Positions 1-9,629 of a DNA stretch of 64,000 nt are shown here, in pieces. Location: contig NZ_CP050699.1 in the NCBI RefSeq assembly GCF_005116675.2, positions 5,465,001 through 5,529,000 on the forward strand. The letters run 5' to 3'. The notes beneath the pieces are model-generated. The model made no database searches. It saw only the letters and a program-made list of their open reading frames with translations, and was not told the origin of the DNA. Both the position numbers and the translations under genes were made by a program. Source of the DNA: Desulfosediminicola ganghwensis. GTDB lineage: Bacteria > Desulfobacterota > Desulfobulbia > Desulfobulbales > Desulfocapsaceae. How positions within the stretch are numbered: position 1 is the stretch's first letter; each line of letters begins with the position of its first letter.

Positions 1-2
1 TA

Positions 3-350
3 ATCCACTACCTTATATTCATTTTACTTTTTAGGGCATTAGGATTTGCAATGATTACCGCATCAGTCATCGGGTACTTCTCCGGCATGATAAACAGCTT
101 TATATTGAACAGAAGATGGACTTTTCAATTATCAGGACCAGGATTTGGTAGTGAATTCATTAAATTTGCGGCAGTTAATATTGTGTCATTGGGGATAAAT
201 ATTCTATTCCTTCAAATGTTAGTGTCCTTTTTTGATATCTTACCGGAGATCTCCCAAGTAATGGCTATTATTGTCGCCCTATCGGTAAATTTTTCAGGAA
301 ACAAATATTGGACATTTCAACACAAAAGCCCGAGACGCGGGGATTTATGA
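3..350 (+). CDS. GtrA-like membrane protein (5' end outside window)
   Basis: Small hydrophobic protein of the GtrA family. These proteins are thought to help move lipid-linked sugars across the inner membrane or to partner with membrane glycosyltransferases. The frame is open from base 3 with no stop, so the gene begins upstream of the window; the ATG at 51 is internal to a membrane segment. Visible family marks are the NRRWTF motif after a transmembrane helix and the closing NKYWTF motif near the C-terminus. The stop overlaps the ATG of the next gene (ATGA, 347-350), so the two are probably translationally coupled. GtrA-like proteins are often found beside GT39/ArnT-like enzymes, as here. 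The family call is good; the transported molecule is unknown. Confidence 0.8.
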   Translation: MHYLIFILLFRALGFAMITASVIGYFSGMINSFILNRRWTFQLSGPGFGSEFIKFAAVNIVSLGINILFLQMLVSFFDILPEISQVMAIIVALSVNFSGNKYWTFQHKSPRRGDL

Positions 351-2020
351 TAAGATCTCTACAAATTTTAGAAAACAAACTGGATCTAACCTCCGACTTG
401 AGCAGATCCCTGATCCTGTTTTCTTTCTTTCTTTTGTCATTTTTACTAAAATTTTCTCTTATCAAGGTAGGATCGCCATTTGTTACTATTGATGACATAA
501 CGACCTTTGAAGGAGGCTTTTTAGTGTGGTTCGGTCAATCACCGCCACAACATATGTACCTTGAAAGCTGGATATGTGGTCTTTGTTCCCTTTCAACATA
601 TGTATTTAAAATGGTTTCATCGGGTAATGTGGATGCCATCAGTTTTAATCTGGTCGCAGACGCTTATCGTGATTTCTATGGTCAACCAGATGAATATGTC
701 CATAACTACAGGATTCTGGTGATACTTATTGATATGGCAACAGGTTACCTTGTTTACTGTGTGGGAAAACAAGTAATCGAAAATTGTTGGCAAGGGTGGG
801 CAGCAGTTCTGATTTGTGTAAGCTATCTCCTATCGTATAACACTTTCTGGTGTGATATTGTTGCTCGACCAGATTCATTTGTCGTCTTTTTCAGCACCCT
901 GGGATTGTATTTTTATTATAAATCAGTATTTGGCAAGCGACTTGGATGGTTTCTCGCCGCAGCAGTTGCATTCGGGTTGGCGGCAGGCATGAAGTTGCAT
1001 GGTGCTTTTTTTACAATCTTTATTGCACTCGATTTATTCCGTTTTCACGGCCTGCGTAAGGGATTTGGCAGTATCGTCATTTTTGTATGCATTTCCATCT
1101 TCTTTTTTTGTTTTGCTGCGGGATCCTTATTTGCGGATCCATTGACCTATATCAAACTTCGAATGGCAAATGTGAAAGATGATTTTTCTCCGTGGATCAA
1201 CTGGGGAGAACAGTTCATCGCTATTTTTAATGGAACAGGATGGCTAATAGTCCCAGGAGTTCTGGGCGCGTTCGTGTTTGCTTTGTTTAATTGGAACAGC
1301 ATTGATGGCCCGAACGAGAAAATGAAGAGTATCATACTGCAATCAATGTGTTGGCTTACTCTATTTGCCAGTATCCGTCAATTGCGAGCTTATTGGATGT
1401 TACCGGCGCTCCCCCTCTTTTATTCAGCTGCGGTTTACGGTTTAAGTCGTTTACCAAGACGGAGTATTACGGCAACATTAGCAATCTTTTCTGTTGTTAT
1501 TCTGACTATCCAGTCCTATGCCCAGGTACGAGAGTTTAAGAGTGTCGATTTTGGGCAACTGCGGAGTTGGATTCAGGATAATGCCTTTGAAAAACCATTT
1601 TACATTATAGGCTTCGAATCGGTGATTCTTCCCAAAAATACTATCTGTATTAGAAATAGAACTACAGGCATTCGTAGATCTATGTCTAAATCGTTAGCAG
1701 CAGGTTTACCATTTACCCTGCGGCACCTTAAATACTGGGAAGAACGCTCACAATTAGTCTTATTTGATATGCTCGATCAGAGATATGACTCTGGGTATGA
1801 GTACTATTCTTTTTATCGAACTCCGCTTGATGCATACTCCGACATTATAGATATCGAGGATATGCACTATATTCTTCTACAAGAACATTTCCCAATAGCT
1901 GGTCAATTGGAATTAGCTGTCTATATTAAAAAGAATTTTACCGAAATTGCAGAACTGACAGGTGCCGGTGGTGGCGGAACCGGATTAAAATATAAAATAT
2001 TTGAGAGAATACCACTTTGA
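347..2020 (+). CDS. GT39/ArnT-like integral membrane glycosyltransferase
   Basis: Polytopic membrane protein of 557 residues, of the kind that transfers a sugar from a polyprenyl-phosphate donor on the periplasmic side of the inner membrane. The first long hydrophobic helix (about 20-40) is followed by an acidic pair (Asp49-Asp50) in the first outer loop, where the PMT/ArnT family keeps its catalytic acid. Several more hydrophobic helices follow, then a soluble C-terminal domain from about residue 390. A TTG at 308 would add 13 residues, but the ATG at 347 overlaps the preceding stop as ATGA and is the likelier start. The next gene overlaps its stop by 4 bases, so this is one operon with the GtrA gene and the GT4 gene. 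The sugar and acceptor cannot be read from sequence. Confidence 0.7.
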   Translation: MIRSLQILENKLDLTSDLSRSLILFSFFLLSFLLKFSLIKVGSPFVTIDDITTFEGGFLVWFGQSPPQHMYLESWICGLCSLSTYVFKMVSSGNVDAISFNLVADAYRDFYGQPDEYVHNYRILVILIDMATGYLVYCVGKQVIENCWQGWAAVLICVSYLLSYNTFWCDIVARPDSFVVFFSTLGLYFYYKSVFGKRLGWFLAAAVAFGLAAGMKLHGAFFTIFIALDLFRFHGLRKGFGSIVIFVCISIFFFCFAAGSLFADPLTYIKLRMANVKDDFSPWINWGEQFIAIFNGTGWLIVPGVLGAFVFALFNWNSIDGPNEKMKSIILQSMCWLTLFASIRQLRAYWMLPALPLFYSAAVYGLSRLPRRSITATLAIFSVVILTIQSYAQVREFKSVDFGQLRSWIQDNAFEKPFYIIGFESVILPKNTICIRNRTTGIRRSMSKSLAAGLPFTLRHLKYWEERSQLVLFDMLDQRYDSGYEYYSFYRTPLDAYSDIIDIEDMHYILLQEHFPIAGQLELAVYIKKNFTEIAELTGAGGGGTGLKYKIFERIPL

Positions 2021-3162
2021 ATCAAACGAAAAAAAGAATACTTCACTTGCTTGATAGCGGTGGTATGTATGGTGCAGAAAATGTAGTTATCAACCTTTCA
2101 AGGGAGATGATGACCACTGGGTGCTACCGGCCGATTGTAGGCTGCATTGTCCCAAAGGCTGGAACTAAGGTCGATCTGCATATCGCAGCACAACGTAATG
2201 GTCTGGATTCACACATTTACAGCATTAACAACTACTTACTGTTTCGAGATCTGCCGCGATTTGCTCGCTCGTTGAAAAAGCATAAAATTGATCTGATACA
2301 CTCTCACGGGTACAAGGCATCAGTATTTGCTTTTTGCGCCAAACTCTTGAATGGTATCCCTGTAATTGCAACTTGTCATTTATGGTTTGCAGATACCAAG
2401 CAACCTTTAAAAAAGAGATTGATGATAGGTTTAGAGAAACTTATCTACCGAACATTTCCAATCATCGTTGCTGTGTCAGAGGATATCAAGAGGATGTTAG
2501 TCGATTCAGGTGTAAATGAAAGGCAAATACGTATTGTCCACAACGGTATCGTTCTTTCAGACCACGTCGACTTGCCTTTTTCTGACAAGCAGCGGCTAAA
2601 AGAGCAACTTGGCCTGGGAGAAAAGGATATTTGTGTTTTTAATGTTGGCCGCTTAACTGCTCAGAAAGGTCAAGATTCACTTATTTATGCAGCAGGTTAT
2701 GTCAGAGGAATCAATACGCAAGTAAAGTTTTATATTGCAGGCGAAGGAACCTTAAGAGAGTCACTACAGGAGAAGATTAACACCCTTGAACTCGGGGACA
2801 CAGTTCATCTTCTTGGCTTCAGAGACGATATACCTAACTTACTCCAGGTTGCTGACCTGTTTGTTTTACCGTCACTTGATGAAGGAATGCCAATAGCGTT
2901 ATTAGAAGCAGTGGCAAACCGTGTACCAGTCATCACCACCGCAGTTGGGGATATTCCCAAACTAATTGTTGCCGATAAGACCGGTATCATCTTGAGTTCT
3001 AACGAACCGGTTAGTTTAGGAAAAGAAATACTGAAGATTCTAGATGATCAACAAAAACAGCAAGCATTAGTCGAACAGGCTTGGGATAGATTTATCTCAA
3101 TCTACACAAGTCAGACAATGTCTAAACATTACCATTATTTATATGGATCAATTATAAACTAG
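2017..3162 (+). CDS. GT4-family glycosyltransferase
   Basis: Cytoplasmic GT-B fold glycosyltransferase of 381 residues, probably adding one sugar to a lipid-linked repeat unit. The N-terminal domain begins with an LLDSGGMYGAE stretch typical of the glycine-rich acceptor-side loop. The C-terminal nucleotide-sugar domain has NVGRLTAQKG and the EX7E motif (Glu289 and Glu297 in DEGMPIALLEA). The start is TTG, overlapping the previous stop by 4 bases (TTGA); no better ATG lies near the conserved N-terminus. It closes a tightly packed three-gene operon and is followed by nearly 600 bases without a gene. Donor specificity is unknown. Confidence 0.85.
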   Translation: MNQTKKRILHLLDSGGMYGAENVVINLSREMMTTGCYRPIVGCIVPKAGTKVDLHIAAQRNGLDSHIYSINNYLLFRDLPRFARSLKKHKIDLIHSHGYKASVFAFCAKLLNGIPVIATCHLWFADTKQPLKKRLMIGLEKLIYRTFPIIVAVSEDIKRMLVDSGVNERQIRIVHNGIVLSDHVDLPFSDKQRLKEQLGLGEKDICVFNVGRLTAQKGQDSLIYAAGYVRGINTQVKFYIAGEGTLRESLQEKINTLELGDTVHLLGFRDDIPNLLQVADLFVLPSLDEGMPIALLEAVANRVPVITTAVGDIPKLIVADKTGIILSSNEPVSLGKEILKILDDQQKQQALVEQAWDRFISIYTSQTMSKHYHYLYGSIIN

Positions 3163-3760
3163 GGGCTTGACACTCTACTGCATTTCAGCACATTTGCCAA
3201 GACATGTTACATTGGTATACACTTAAAATAATAAAACATTTTCTCAGCCATTCATCTTAGCATTTAAAGTTTAGTAACATCAGATATCAGGAGAAATATA
3301 TAAACAATCAATAGTTGCTAAAATATTATAGAACAAAAAAGTATCCTTTTCAAGTCTTCTGATTGACATTAATAAGACTAATCGAAACGTTTAACTGAAT
3401 GATGGTTTAATATATGTTTCGTTTATCAACCACATTTACGCAAACTGCGAAATTAAGCGAACTTCAAACCAATATTGTGTTTGCTCACTATTTTTTCAGC
3501 CATATCGGAAATTTCAGATTTGCATCAAATGCACAGATAGAATATCGCTTTTAAAAAAGGGCTACATACAGACTGACTCAGGAAAACAAAATATGGTATC
3601 AGTGAAACATTCAGCTATGTTTTGCTATGTCACAACTGGCGACTGTTGACATGTAATTAGACAATTAATTACATTATACTCTTTAGCGTTCCCATGCAAA
3701 TTATTACTGCACATTAATTTGTATGAGCAATTACTATTCAGCTTAAGATGGAGAAAGAAG
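3163..3760. other. AT-rich intergenic region, no gene recognised
   Basis: About 600 bases of AT-rich DNA between two glycosyltransferase genes. No open frame with a plausible start and ribosome site was found on either strand. A TTGACA box at 3646-3651 and a TATACT box at 3675-3680 are too far apart to be a standard promoter pair. The stretch may be decayed coding DNA, but no relic could be recognised. Confidence 0.5.
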
Positions 3761-4702
3761 ATGCCTCGTGTAAGTATAATTATGCCAGCTTACAATTCAG
3801 CCTCTTTTTTACCTGACGCTATTAACAGTATATTAGATCAGACCTTCAGTGATTTCGAGTTGATTATTGTTGATGATTGTTCAACTGATAGCACTTATGC
3901 AACAATTGCCGGATACGATGATTCCCGCCTCCGCTACATACAATTGGCAAAAAATCATGGTGGCCCTTCAAAACCTAGAAATATTGGCATCAAAGAAGCA
4001 AATGGTGAGTATATCGCATTGTTTGATTCAGATGACATCATGTTACCTGAAAAATTAGAACTAGGTGTAACTATGCTGGACAGTTGCCGAGAAATATCAG
4101 CAATCTTTACAGATTGCTATAGATTTCTAGATAACGGCATGGTCTACCCAGACACACTCCTCCAAGACTATTATGGCCTAAAGAATTTACTTAACAACTA
4201 TACCAAAGATGGTTTTTTTATACTTTCAGCTCAAGATGCTTTCCATAATCTTTTTCTTGAGAACTACATACCCACTAGCAGTGTTATGTTAAGAAAAAAT
4301 CTTCTAGAGGATATAGGTTATTTTGACGAAGCTTTAGTAAATGGTGATGATAGAGATATGTGGTTTAGACTTTGTTTGAATTACTCAATCGGATTCATCA
4401 ATTCTCCGTTACATAAATATCGTATAAGAAGCGGCAGTGTTTCGAGTAGAGGTATTATCGCACATCAAAATCGAATCAAAGTAATGAAGAAACAATTAAA
4501 TAACGGTTTACCAAAAACACTTGAAACCCTTGCAAAGAAACTGATTTCCAGGAATTATTTCAGCATTGGATATATCCATCAGGCGCAGGGCAACATGACA
4601 CTAGCCAGAGAATACTACCTAAAAAGCAACAGATACAATTTTAGAGTTTATTCGATTATTAGCTATCTTAAAACTTTTATAAAAGCCACAACAACCCCTT
4701 AA
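3761..4702 (+). CDS. GT2-family glycosyltransferase
   Basis: GT-A fold glycosyltransferase of 313 residues. It opens with the classical beta strand and loop (MPRVSIIMPAYN), followed by the IIVDDCSTD nucleotide-binding segment, and carries a DXD-type metal and sugar-nucleotide site (Asp89-Ser-Asp91-Asp92). A second acidic motif, NGDDRDMWFRL, is probably the catalytic base region. A TTG at 3719 could extend the frame, but the ATG at 3761 starts exactly at the conserved N-terminus and follows a GGAG-type ribosome site (3750-3760), so it was chosen. The gene stands alone between two AT-rich gaps in the polysaccharide island. Substrate unknown. Confidence 0.88.
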   Translation: MPRVSIIMPAYNSASFLPDAINSILDQTFSDFELIIVDDCSTDSTYATIAGYDDSRLRYIQLAKNHGGPSKPRNIGIKEANGEYIALFDSDDIMLPEKLELGVTMLDSCREISAIFTDCYRFLDNGMVYPDTLLQDYYGLKNLLNNYTKDGFFILSAQDAFHNLFLENYIPTSSVMLRKNLLEDIGYFDEALVNGDDRDMWFRLCLNYSIGFINSPLHKYRIRSGSVSSRGIIAHQNRIKVMKKQLNNGLPKTLETLAKKLISRNYFSIGYIHQAQGNMTLAREYYLKSNRYNFRVYSIISYLKTFIKATTTP

Positions 4703-4926
4703 ATAACTATATCCACAATGGCTATATCATTTTTTCCTTATTTTACGTTTGAAGCAATAAAACTCCTAACTTAGAGACACATCATGAATCCATATAATCA
4801 AAGCTCCTATCAAACAACACAGATTTAGATTGCGAGGAAAGAAACAGCATGAAATACCTATAATCACTTCTTCTTACTTCAGAAAGTATAGACAGAACTG
4901 TTCTACCTTTACCAAGGGTTTTGATC

Positions 4927-6297
4927 ATGAGTGAATATAGCACTAATTATCCAAAAATAATTTTACCAGTTACATTTTTGTTTAATATTTATGTTTTTAC
5001 TTGGTGGCTAGAAATAGGAGAGAGGTGGCCTTTTTTGGGAGATATTCGTTTTGAGTTTATTCTAGGAGCTACCCTTGCTGTAGCAACAATACTCACTCCG
5101 ACAGGACCCACAAACAAAAGGATCAGCAACGTACCTATCTATTCTATTTGTATAGTTTATTTATTGGTCCTGATGTTTAGTCAATTCTTTTCTTATGATT
5201 TTGATACCGCATGGAACTCATATATCAATCGAGTAGTAAAATTCTCATTGATGACATTATTTATTAGCAAATTCGTTGCTTCTCCTACTTATTTGCGCTA
5301 TTTTTTGTTTAGTACATTTTTAGCATTTTTCAAAATAGGCCAAGAGGCTATGATCGGAAAGATCACTGGGAGTCAGGTGTGGCAAAACCAAGGAATCATG
5401 CGATTACATGGCACTCAGGGCTCAATGTTTGGACATCCGAACTCACTATCAGGTAAGACCCTGAGCCTATTACCATTTATGTTGTATTTATTGCCTTCTG
5501 TGAAACAGAGATGGCTAAAAATATTAATCGGTCTGCAGGTTGTTTTCTCGATTAACATCTTAATATTCACTGGATCCAGAACAGGTTACTTGACTTTTAT
5601 TTCCTTTATATTTTATGTATTTATTTTAAGTACCAAAAAGTGGAAATTGAGTGTGCTAATACTACTAACCGCCGTAATGGCAGTCACCTTCATACCAGGT
5701 CAGTATCAGGAAAGATTCGAATCATCCTTTACTGGTCAAGAAAAAGAAGGGCGCTCTAGAAACGCCCGTATCACACTCTTGAAAGATTCTTGGGAGGTTT
5801 TCCTTGACAACCCTACGGGTGTCGGTCTTTTGTGCTTCCCAAAAGTTCAGGAGGACGCCGGGAGAAGAGTACAGGAAACTCATAACCTTTATACTCAAAT
5901 CCTCGCTGAGACAGGAATACAGGGGGCAATTTGTTTTTTGTCTTTCATGATCATACTTTTCCGCCAAAGTTTTATTATACGTAACGAGCTGAGTAAGCTT
6001 TTAGAATCACTAAATGCATGGCAAAATAGGTCTAGCGTAAAAAGACAAGATCGATCAATCATCAATGAACAAATGGATATAAAACTTATGCTATGTATTA
6101 TGAACGCAACAATAGTATTCTTACTCGTCAGATTAACGCTTGGATTGTTTGGTCATGATTTATTGGAAATATACTGGTGGGTAGCGGCTGGAATAATTTT
6201 ATCCATTTCGAAAATGTATACTATAGCAAGAAATCGATTTGAGGAATTAACTCAAGTCCACCATCAACTGCACAACCCAACACCTTTTACCAACTAA
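4927..6297 (+). CDS. O-antigen ligase/polymerase-like membrane protein (WaaL/Wzy_C type)
   Basis: Polytopic membrane protein of 456 residues with about ten to eleven hydrophobic segments. It resembles enzymes that either polymerise lipid-linked repeat units or ligate a polysaccharide to its acceptor. The conserved central part has GSRTGYLTF, and the large periplasmic loop carries an Arg/Asn segment (GRSRNARI) and the THNLYTQILAETG motif, which matches the catalytic His region of Wzy_C/O-antigen ligase proteins. An upstream in-frame TTG (4921) exists, but the ATG at 4927 has a purine-rich AAGGG site at suitable distance. Polymerase and ligase cannot be told apart from sequence. It is surrounded by glycosyltransferases, which fits either role. 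Confidence 0.8.
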   Translation: MSEYSTNYPKIILPVTFLFNIYVFTWWLEIGERWPFLGDIRFEFILGATLAVATILTPTGPTNKRISNVPIYSICIVYLLVLMFSQFFSYDFDTAWNSYINRVVKFSLMTLFISKFVASPTYLRYFLFSTFLAFFKIGQEAMIGKITGSQVWQNQGIMRLHGTQGSMFGHPNSLSGKTLSLLPFMLYLLPSVKQRWLKILIGLQVVFSINILIFTGSRTGYLTFISFIFYVFILSTKKWKLSVLILLTAVMAVTFIPGQYQERFESSFTGQEKEGRSRNARITLLKDSWEVFLDNPTGVGLLCFPKVQEDAGRRVQETHNLYTQILAETGIQGAICFLSFMIILFRQSFIIRNELSKLLESLNAWQNRSSVKRQDRSIINEQMDIKLMLCIMNATIVFLLVRLTLGLFGHDLLEIYWWVAAGIILSISKMYTIARNRFEELTQVHHQLHNPTPFTN

Positions 6298-6403
6298 TCG
6301 GTTCTATCATTAAGAATTTGTTTTATGTAGTTATCCCAAAAAATAGTACCAGCATGAATTAGAAAATCCCCTCATACTTCCCTATATCTCAGAGTAGGAG
6401 CCT

Positions 6404-7434
6404 ATGCGGATAAAGCAAATCACAAAGCAACAGATCATTAAGGTCCTGAAACAGGTCGAAGCTGGACCCAAGTTCAAGGAAATTTGCCGAGAATGAGGGG
6501 TGAGCTAGGCCACTTACTACAATTGGAAGTTAAAATAAGGCGCCATTGAAGCATCTGATATTAAACACATCAAGGACTTGGATGCTCAGAATATTAGACT
6601 TAAGCAGATATATGCCAACCTCTCACTCGAGAAAGAGGTACTCAAGGACATCCTGGGAAAAAGATTTAAAGCCTGCAACAAAATGAACTCTGGTTGATTA
6701 CCTCTGGAGAACTTTTGAGCTGAGGATTAGAGCGAGTTGTCGGCTATTACAGCTGAGCAGAACCGTGTATTGATATAAGCCTAATATGCATCGGAAGGAT
6801 GAGGTCATAGCTGGAATCACAAGCGGGTCCATCGTGTGTATTGCAAGATGGGCTTGAACATAAGGCGGAAAGGTAAGCCAAGGCTAGCAAGTCGAAACCC
6901 ACAACCCTTGTCCGTTCCTGCATCTACAAACCAGTGCTGGCATTAGATTTTATGAGTAACAGTCTTTCTGACAGCAAGACTTTCAGGACATGTAATGTTG
7001 TAGACGACTATAACCTTGAAGTGTTGGTCATTGAGGTCGACCTCAATTATTCCGTAAAAACGCATTATCAGGGTATTGGAAAGGATCACTGCCTGACGGT
7101 GATAGCGAATTAATCACAGCTGAGAGATGACAACGGGCCCGAAATTGTCTCGCTGGCCATGCCAGAATTCGCAGAAGATAACGCTATCCAGCTTGAGTTT
7201 GTTGAAAAAGGTAAACCTACTCAGAACTCTTATGTTGAAAGGTTCAATAAAACGTACCGTTACGAAATAATGGATTTCTATATTTTCAATACGTTAAGTG
7301 AGGTAAGGGAGATCACAGACAACTAGGTCGACTAGTACAATCGTGAAAGGCCCCACCAGTCCTTAGATAACTTAACTGCAGCAGAATATCTGCAGGAGAA
7401 ACAACCGGATTTTTCTAAATTGCTATTGGACTAA
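6404..7434 (+). pseudogene. Degenerate IS3-family insertion sequence (orfA and orfB relics)
   Basis: Translation across frames gives a decayed IS3-family transposase. The orfA part (about 6404-6690) reads as a helix-turn-helix protein starting MRIKQITKQQIIK, broken by stops, then a coiled-coil part (KQIYANLSLEKEVLKDIL). The orfB part carries recognisable integrase blocks: [10 protein letters not shown]-like text near 6850, NVVDDYN and EVDLNYS near 6995-7050, and PTQNSYVERFNKTYR near 7217-7260, ending in NRERPHQSLDNLTAAEYL. Stops interrupt every block, so it is not functional. Clear terminal inverted repeats and target duplications were not identified. It sits directly before a broken GT2 gene, so the two lesions may be connected. 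Confidence 0.85.
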
Positions 7435-7499
7435 AAGAAAGATATTTACATTTATTTTTTTGCTATTTATATGTTTTTGCAAAATTTTATAAAGTGGAT

Positions 7500-8456
7500 A
7501 TGCTTTTTACTATCAATGTCTTAACATACAATAGGAAACACATTCTAAAAAATCTTTTGGAAGATTTACGTAAAACCAGGTACCAAGACCTTGAGATTTT
7601 CATTGTCGACAATTGATCGAGTGACGGCACCCATGAGATGATTTCAAAGCAATACTCGGATTTATCTTCATTGCTATGAATAAGAACTTAGTGGTCTCTG
7701 CTAGAAATGAAGGATTAAAGAGAGCGAAAGGGGCCATAATAATATTAAGGAGTACGGTGATTAGTAGACATTGGCCTGAGATAAGATGACGCAAATCCTG
7801 TTACATAACAGCCCATGCTTGCAAATCAATGTCTGGCAATCAGTTTTCGTCTTAATAACCTTGAATGATGACTTTTTCGGAATTGATAACAGCGCAATTG
7901 ACAACCATGTTGAATATTTTGGAAAGAAAACAAACGTTGGTGCACTGGACTTCAGCATAACAGATAGATTCTCAGGTAAAATAACTAATTGGATACATCA
8001 CAGAGAAGTCGAAGTTTACTCGTCTAGAGAATTTATAACATATGAAATTTCTGAATGTGCCGTCGCATTTCATAAAGAAGAATTGAATGTTTCCGTTTTT
8101 TATACAGATTATTTTTTCCTTAGTTATGAAGGACTTGGTTTAGCATTTAGAATACTTAACTCCGGATTTGAGGTGCGCTATTCGCCAATGGTAAAGGTGT
8201 TGCAGACACATGCGCAAGAAGGACGGAAATCATGGTTATGATATTACTTCGACACCATAAATCAATTCTATCTTGCAATGCAAAACGTCCCTCCTTGGTA
8301 TGCTACAAAATAGTTAATAAAGCCCTCTCTATCGACACTTTTCTATTCCCTTAGAGATGGTTTTTTTATGGTTGCTGGATTAAAGGTGTATATGACGGTA
8401 TTTGTGACAGGGACACTTACTCTTCTGGCAGAAATATATTAAGCAAAATACCATGA
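7500..8456 (+). pseudogene. Broken GT2-family glycosyltransferase gene
   Basis: The start reads MLFTINVLTYNRKHILKNLL and continues to EIFIVDN, the usual N-terminus of a GT2 enzyme. A stop follows directly (TGA at about 7616), then a frame change. A second block (NLVVSARNEGLKRAKGA) matches the ARNxGLxxAKG segment of the family but lacks the DXD that should follow. The 3' part stays open from about 7786 to 8241 and includes GLAFRILNSGFEVRYSPMVKVLQ, a typical C-terminal GT2 motif. It then passes stops at 8239 and near 8311 and a frameshift before ending near 8456. At least three stops and two frameshifts make it inactive. It was probably a sixth polysaccharide transferase of this island. Confidence 0.8.
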
Positions 8457-8678
8457 CATTTATATATGAAGTCGACACAAACAGACCATCACTAATTCAC
8501 ATGGTGAAAATAAATAATTTTCATAAATGAAATGAGATTACAATTACTACTATTACATATAAACACCCAACCACACAAAGTTTAAACATGAAATTAAGCA
8601 TAATTAAGTGATGAAAACAGGGATTCAACTCTTGACCAATTTCTGCAACCGACCAACACCTAATTCATCCAGGTTTAT

Positions 8679-9626
8679 ATGGAAAAGCATGCTAACTACT
8701 ACATTTCTCATAAGCTGACACCTCCTCCGAGAGTTTCTGTAGTTATTACCTGCTATAATTATGGCCGTTTTCTCGCCAGCTGTCTGAATTCTGTCTTAAC
8801 ACAAACATTCTCAGATCTCGAGGTCATTCTTATAGATGACGGTTCCACAGATAATTCCAAGGATATAGCTACTTCATTCCTTGATGATAAACGCTTCCGT
8901 TACATCAGACAATCTAATGGTGGACAGGCGAACGCAAAGAACCGCGGAATTCAGGAAGCCACAGGTACTCTTATTGCATTTTTAGATGCCGACGATACGT
9001 GGAATCCGAGAAAATTAGAAAAACAAATTCCGCTATTTGATGACCCGTTAGTCGGCGTTGTCTATGCTAGACAGAGCTTTATTGATGAATCCGGTAACCC
9101 TGTTGAAACTGGACCACGTCCTAAAACTTTGCGACCTTTCAGGGGAAATGTGACGAAAAGCCTCTTCATCGATAATTTTATACCTTTTTCCTCAACGATT
9201 GTAAGAAGTTACTGTTTTAATGAATTTAATGGTTTTGACGAGTCTCTCCCCATGGGAATCGATTGGGACCTCTGGCTTAGATTATCCACACGCTATTGCT
9301 TTGAATATATTGATGCTCCTCTTTTGATCAGTCGAATCGGTCACAGTGATCAAATGTCTAAGAATACACTCACACGTCACCAATGTTCTGACCGTATCAT
9401 GGCAATGTTCAAGAAAAACTACCCTGAAGCTGTGCCTGCTTACCTCGAAAGGAAGGCATATGCTTTCACGTATTGTAATCGTGGAGCATATTTTCGGCGT
9501 GATGATAATGTGCCCTTGTCCACTCAGCACTACCTGCAAGCATTACGTTATCATCCCCTTTGGGTCGCAGCCTATAAGGGATTGTTAAGAAACGCTTTTT
9601 CAATTATTACCAAAAATAATAGGTAA
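8679..9626 (+). CDS. GT2-family glycosyltransferase
   Basis: GT-A fold glycosyltransferase of 315 residues. A short leader precedes the conserved PRVSVVITCYNYGRFL strand; then come ILIDDGSTDNS, a GGQANAKNRGI segment, and the DXD site (Asp103-Ala-Asp105-Asp106). MGIDWDLWLRL is the acidic acceptor-side motif. The ATG at 8679 has an AGG-type site 5-8 bases upstream. The sulfotransferase-like gene begins 3 bases after its stop, with its own ribosome site overlapping the end of this gene. The two are therefore very likely co-transcribed, and one product may act on a sugar added by the other. Donor and acceptor are unknown. Confidence 0.88.
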   Translation: MEKHANYYISHKLTPPPRVSVVITCYNYGRFLASCLNSVLTQTFSDLEVILIDDGSTDNSKDIATSFLDDKRFRYIRQSNGGQANAKNRGIQEATGTLIAFLDADDTWNPRKLEKQIPLFDDPLVGVVYARQSFIDESGNPVETGPRPKTLRPFRGNVTKSLFIDNFIPFSSTIVRSYCFNEFNGFDESLPMGIDWDLWLRLSTRYCFEYIDAPLLISRIGHSDQMSKNTLTRHQCSDRIMAMFKKNYPEAVPAYLERKAYAFTYCNRGAYFRRDDNVPLSTQHYLQALRYHPLWVAAYKGLLRNAFSIITKNNR

Positions 9627-9629
9627 ATC

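Noticed and set aside
3646-3680. TTGACA and TATACT boxes before the GT2 gene
   Set aside because: The spacing of 23 bases is too long for a standard promoter.
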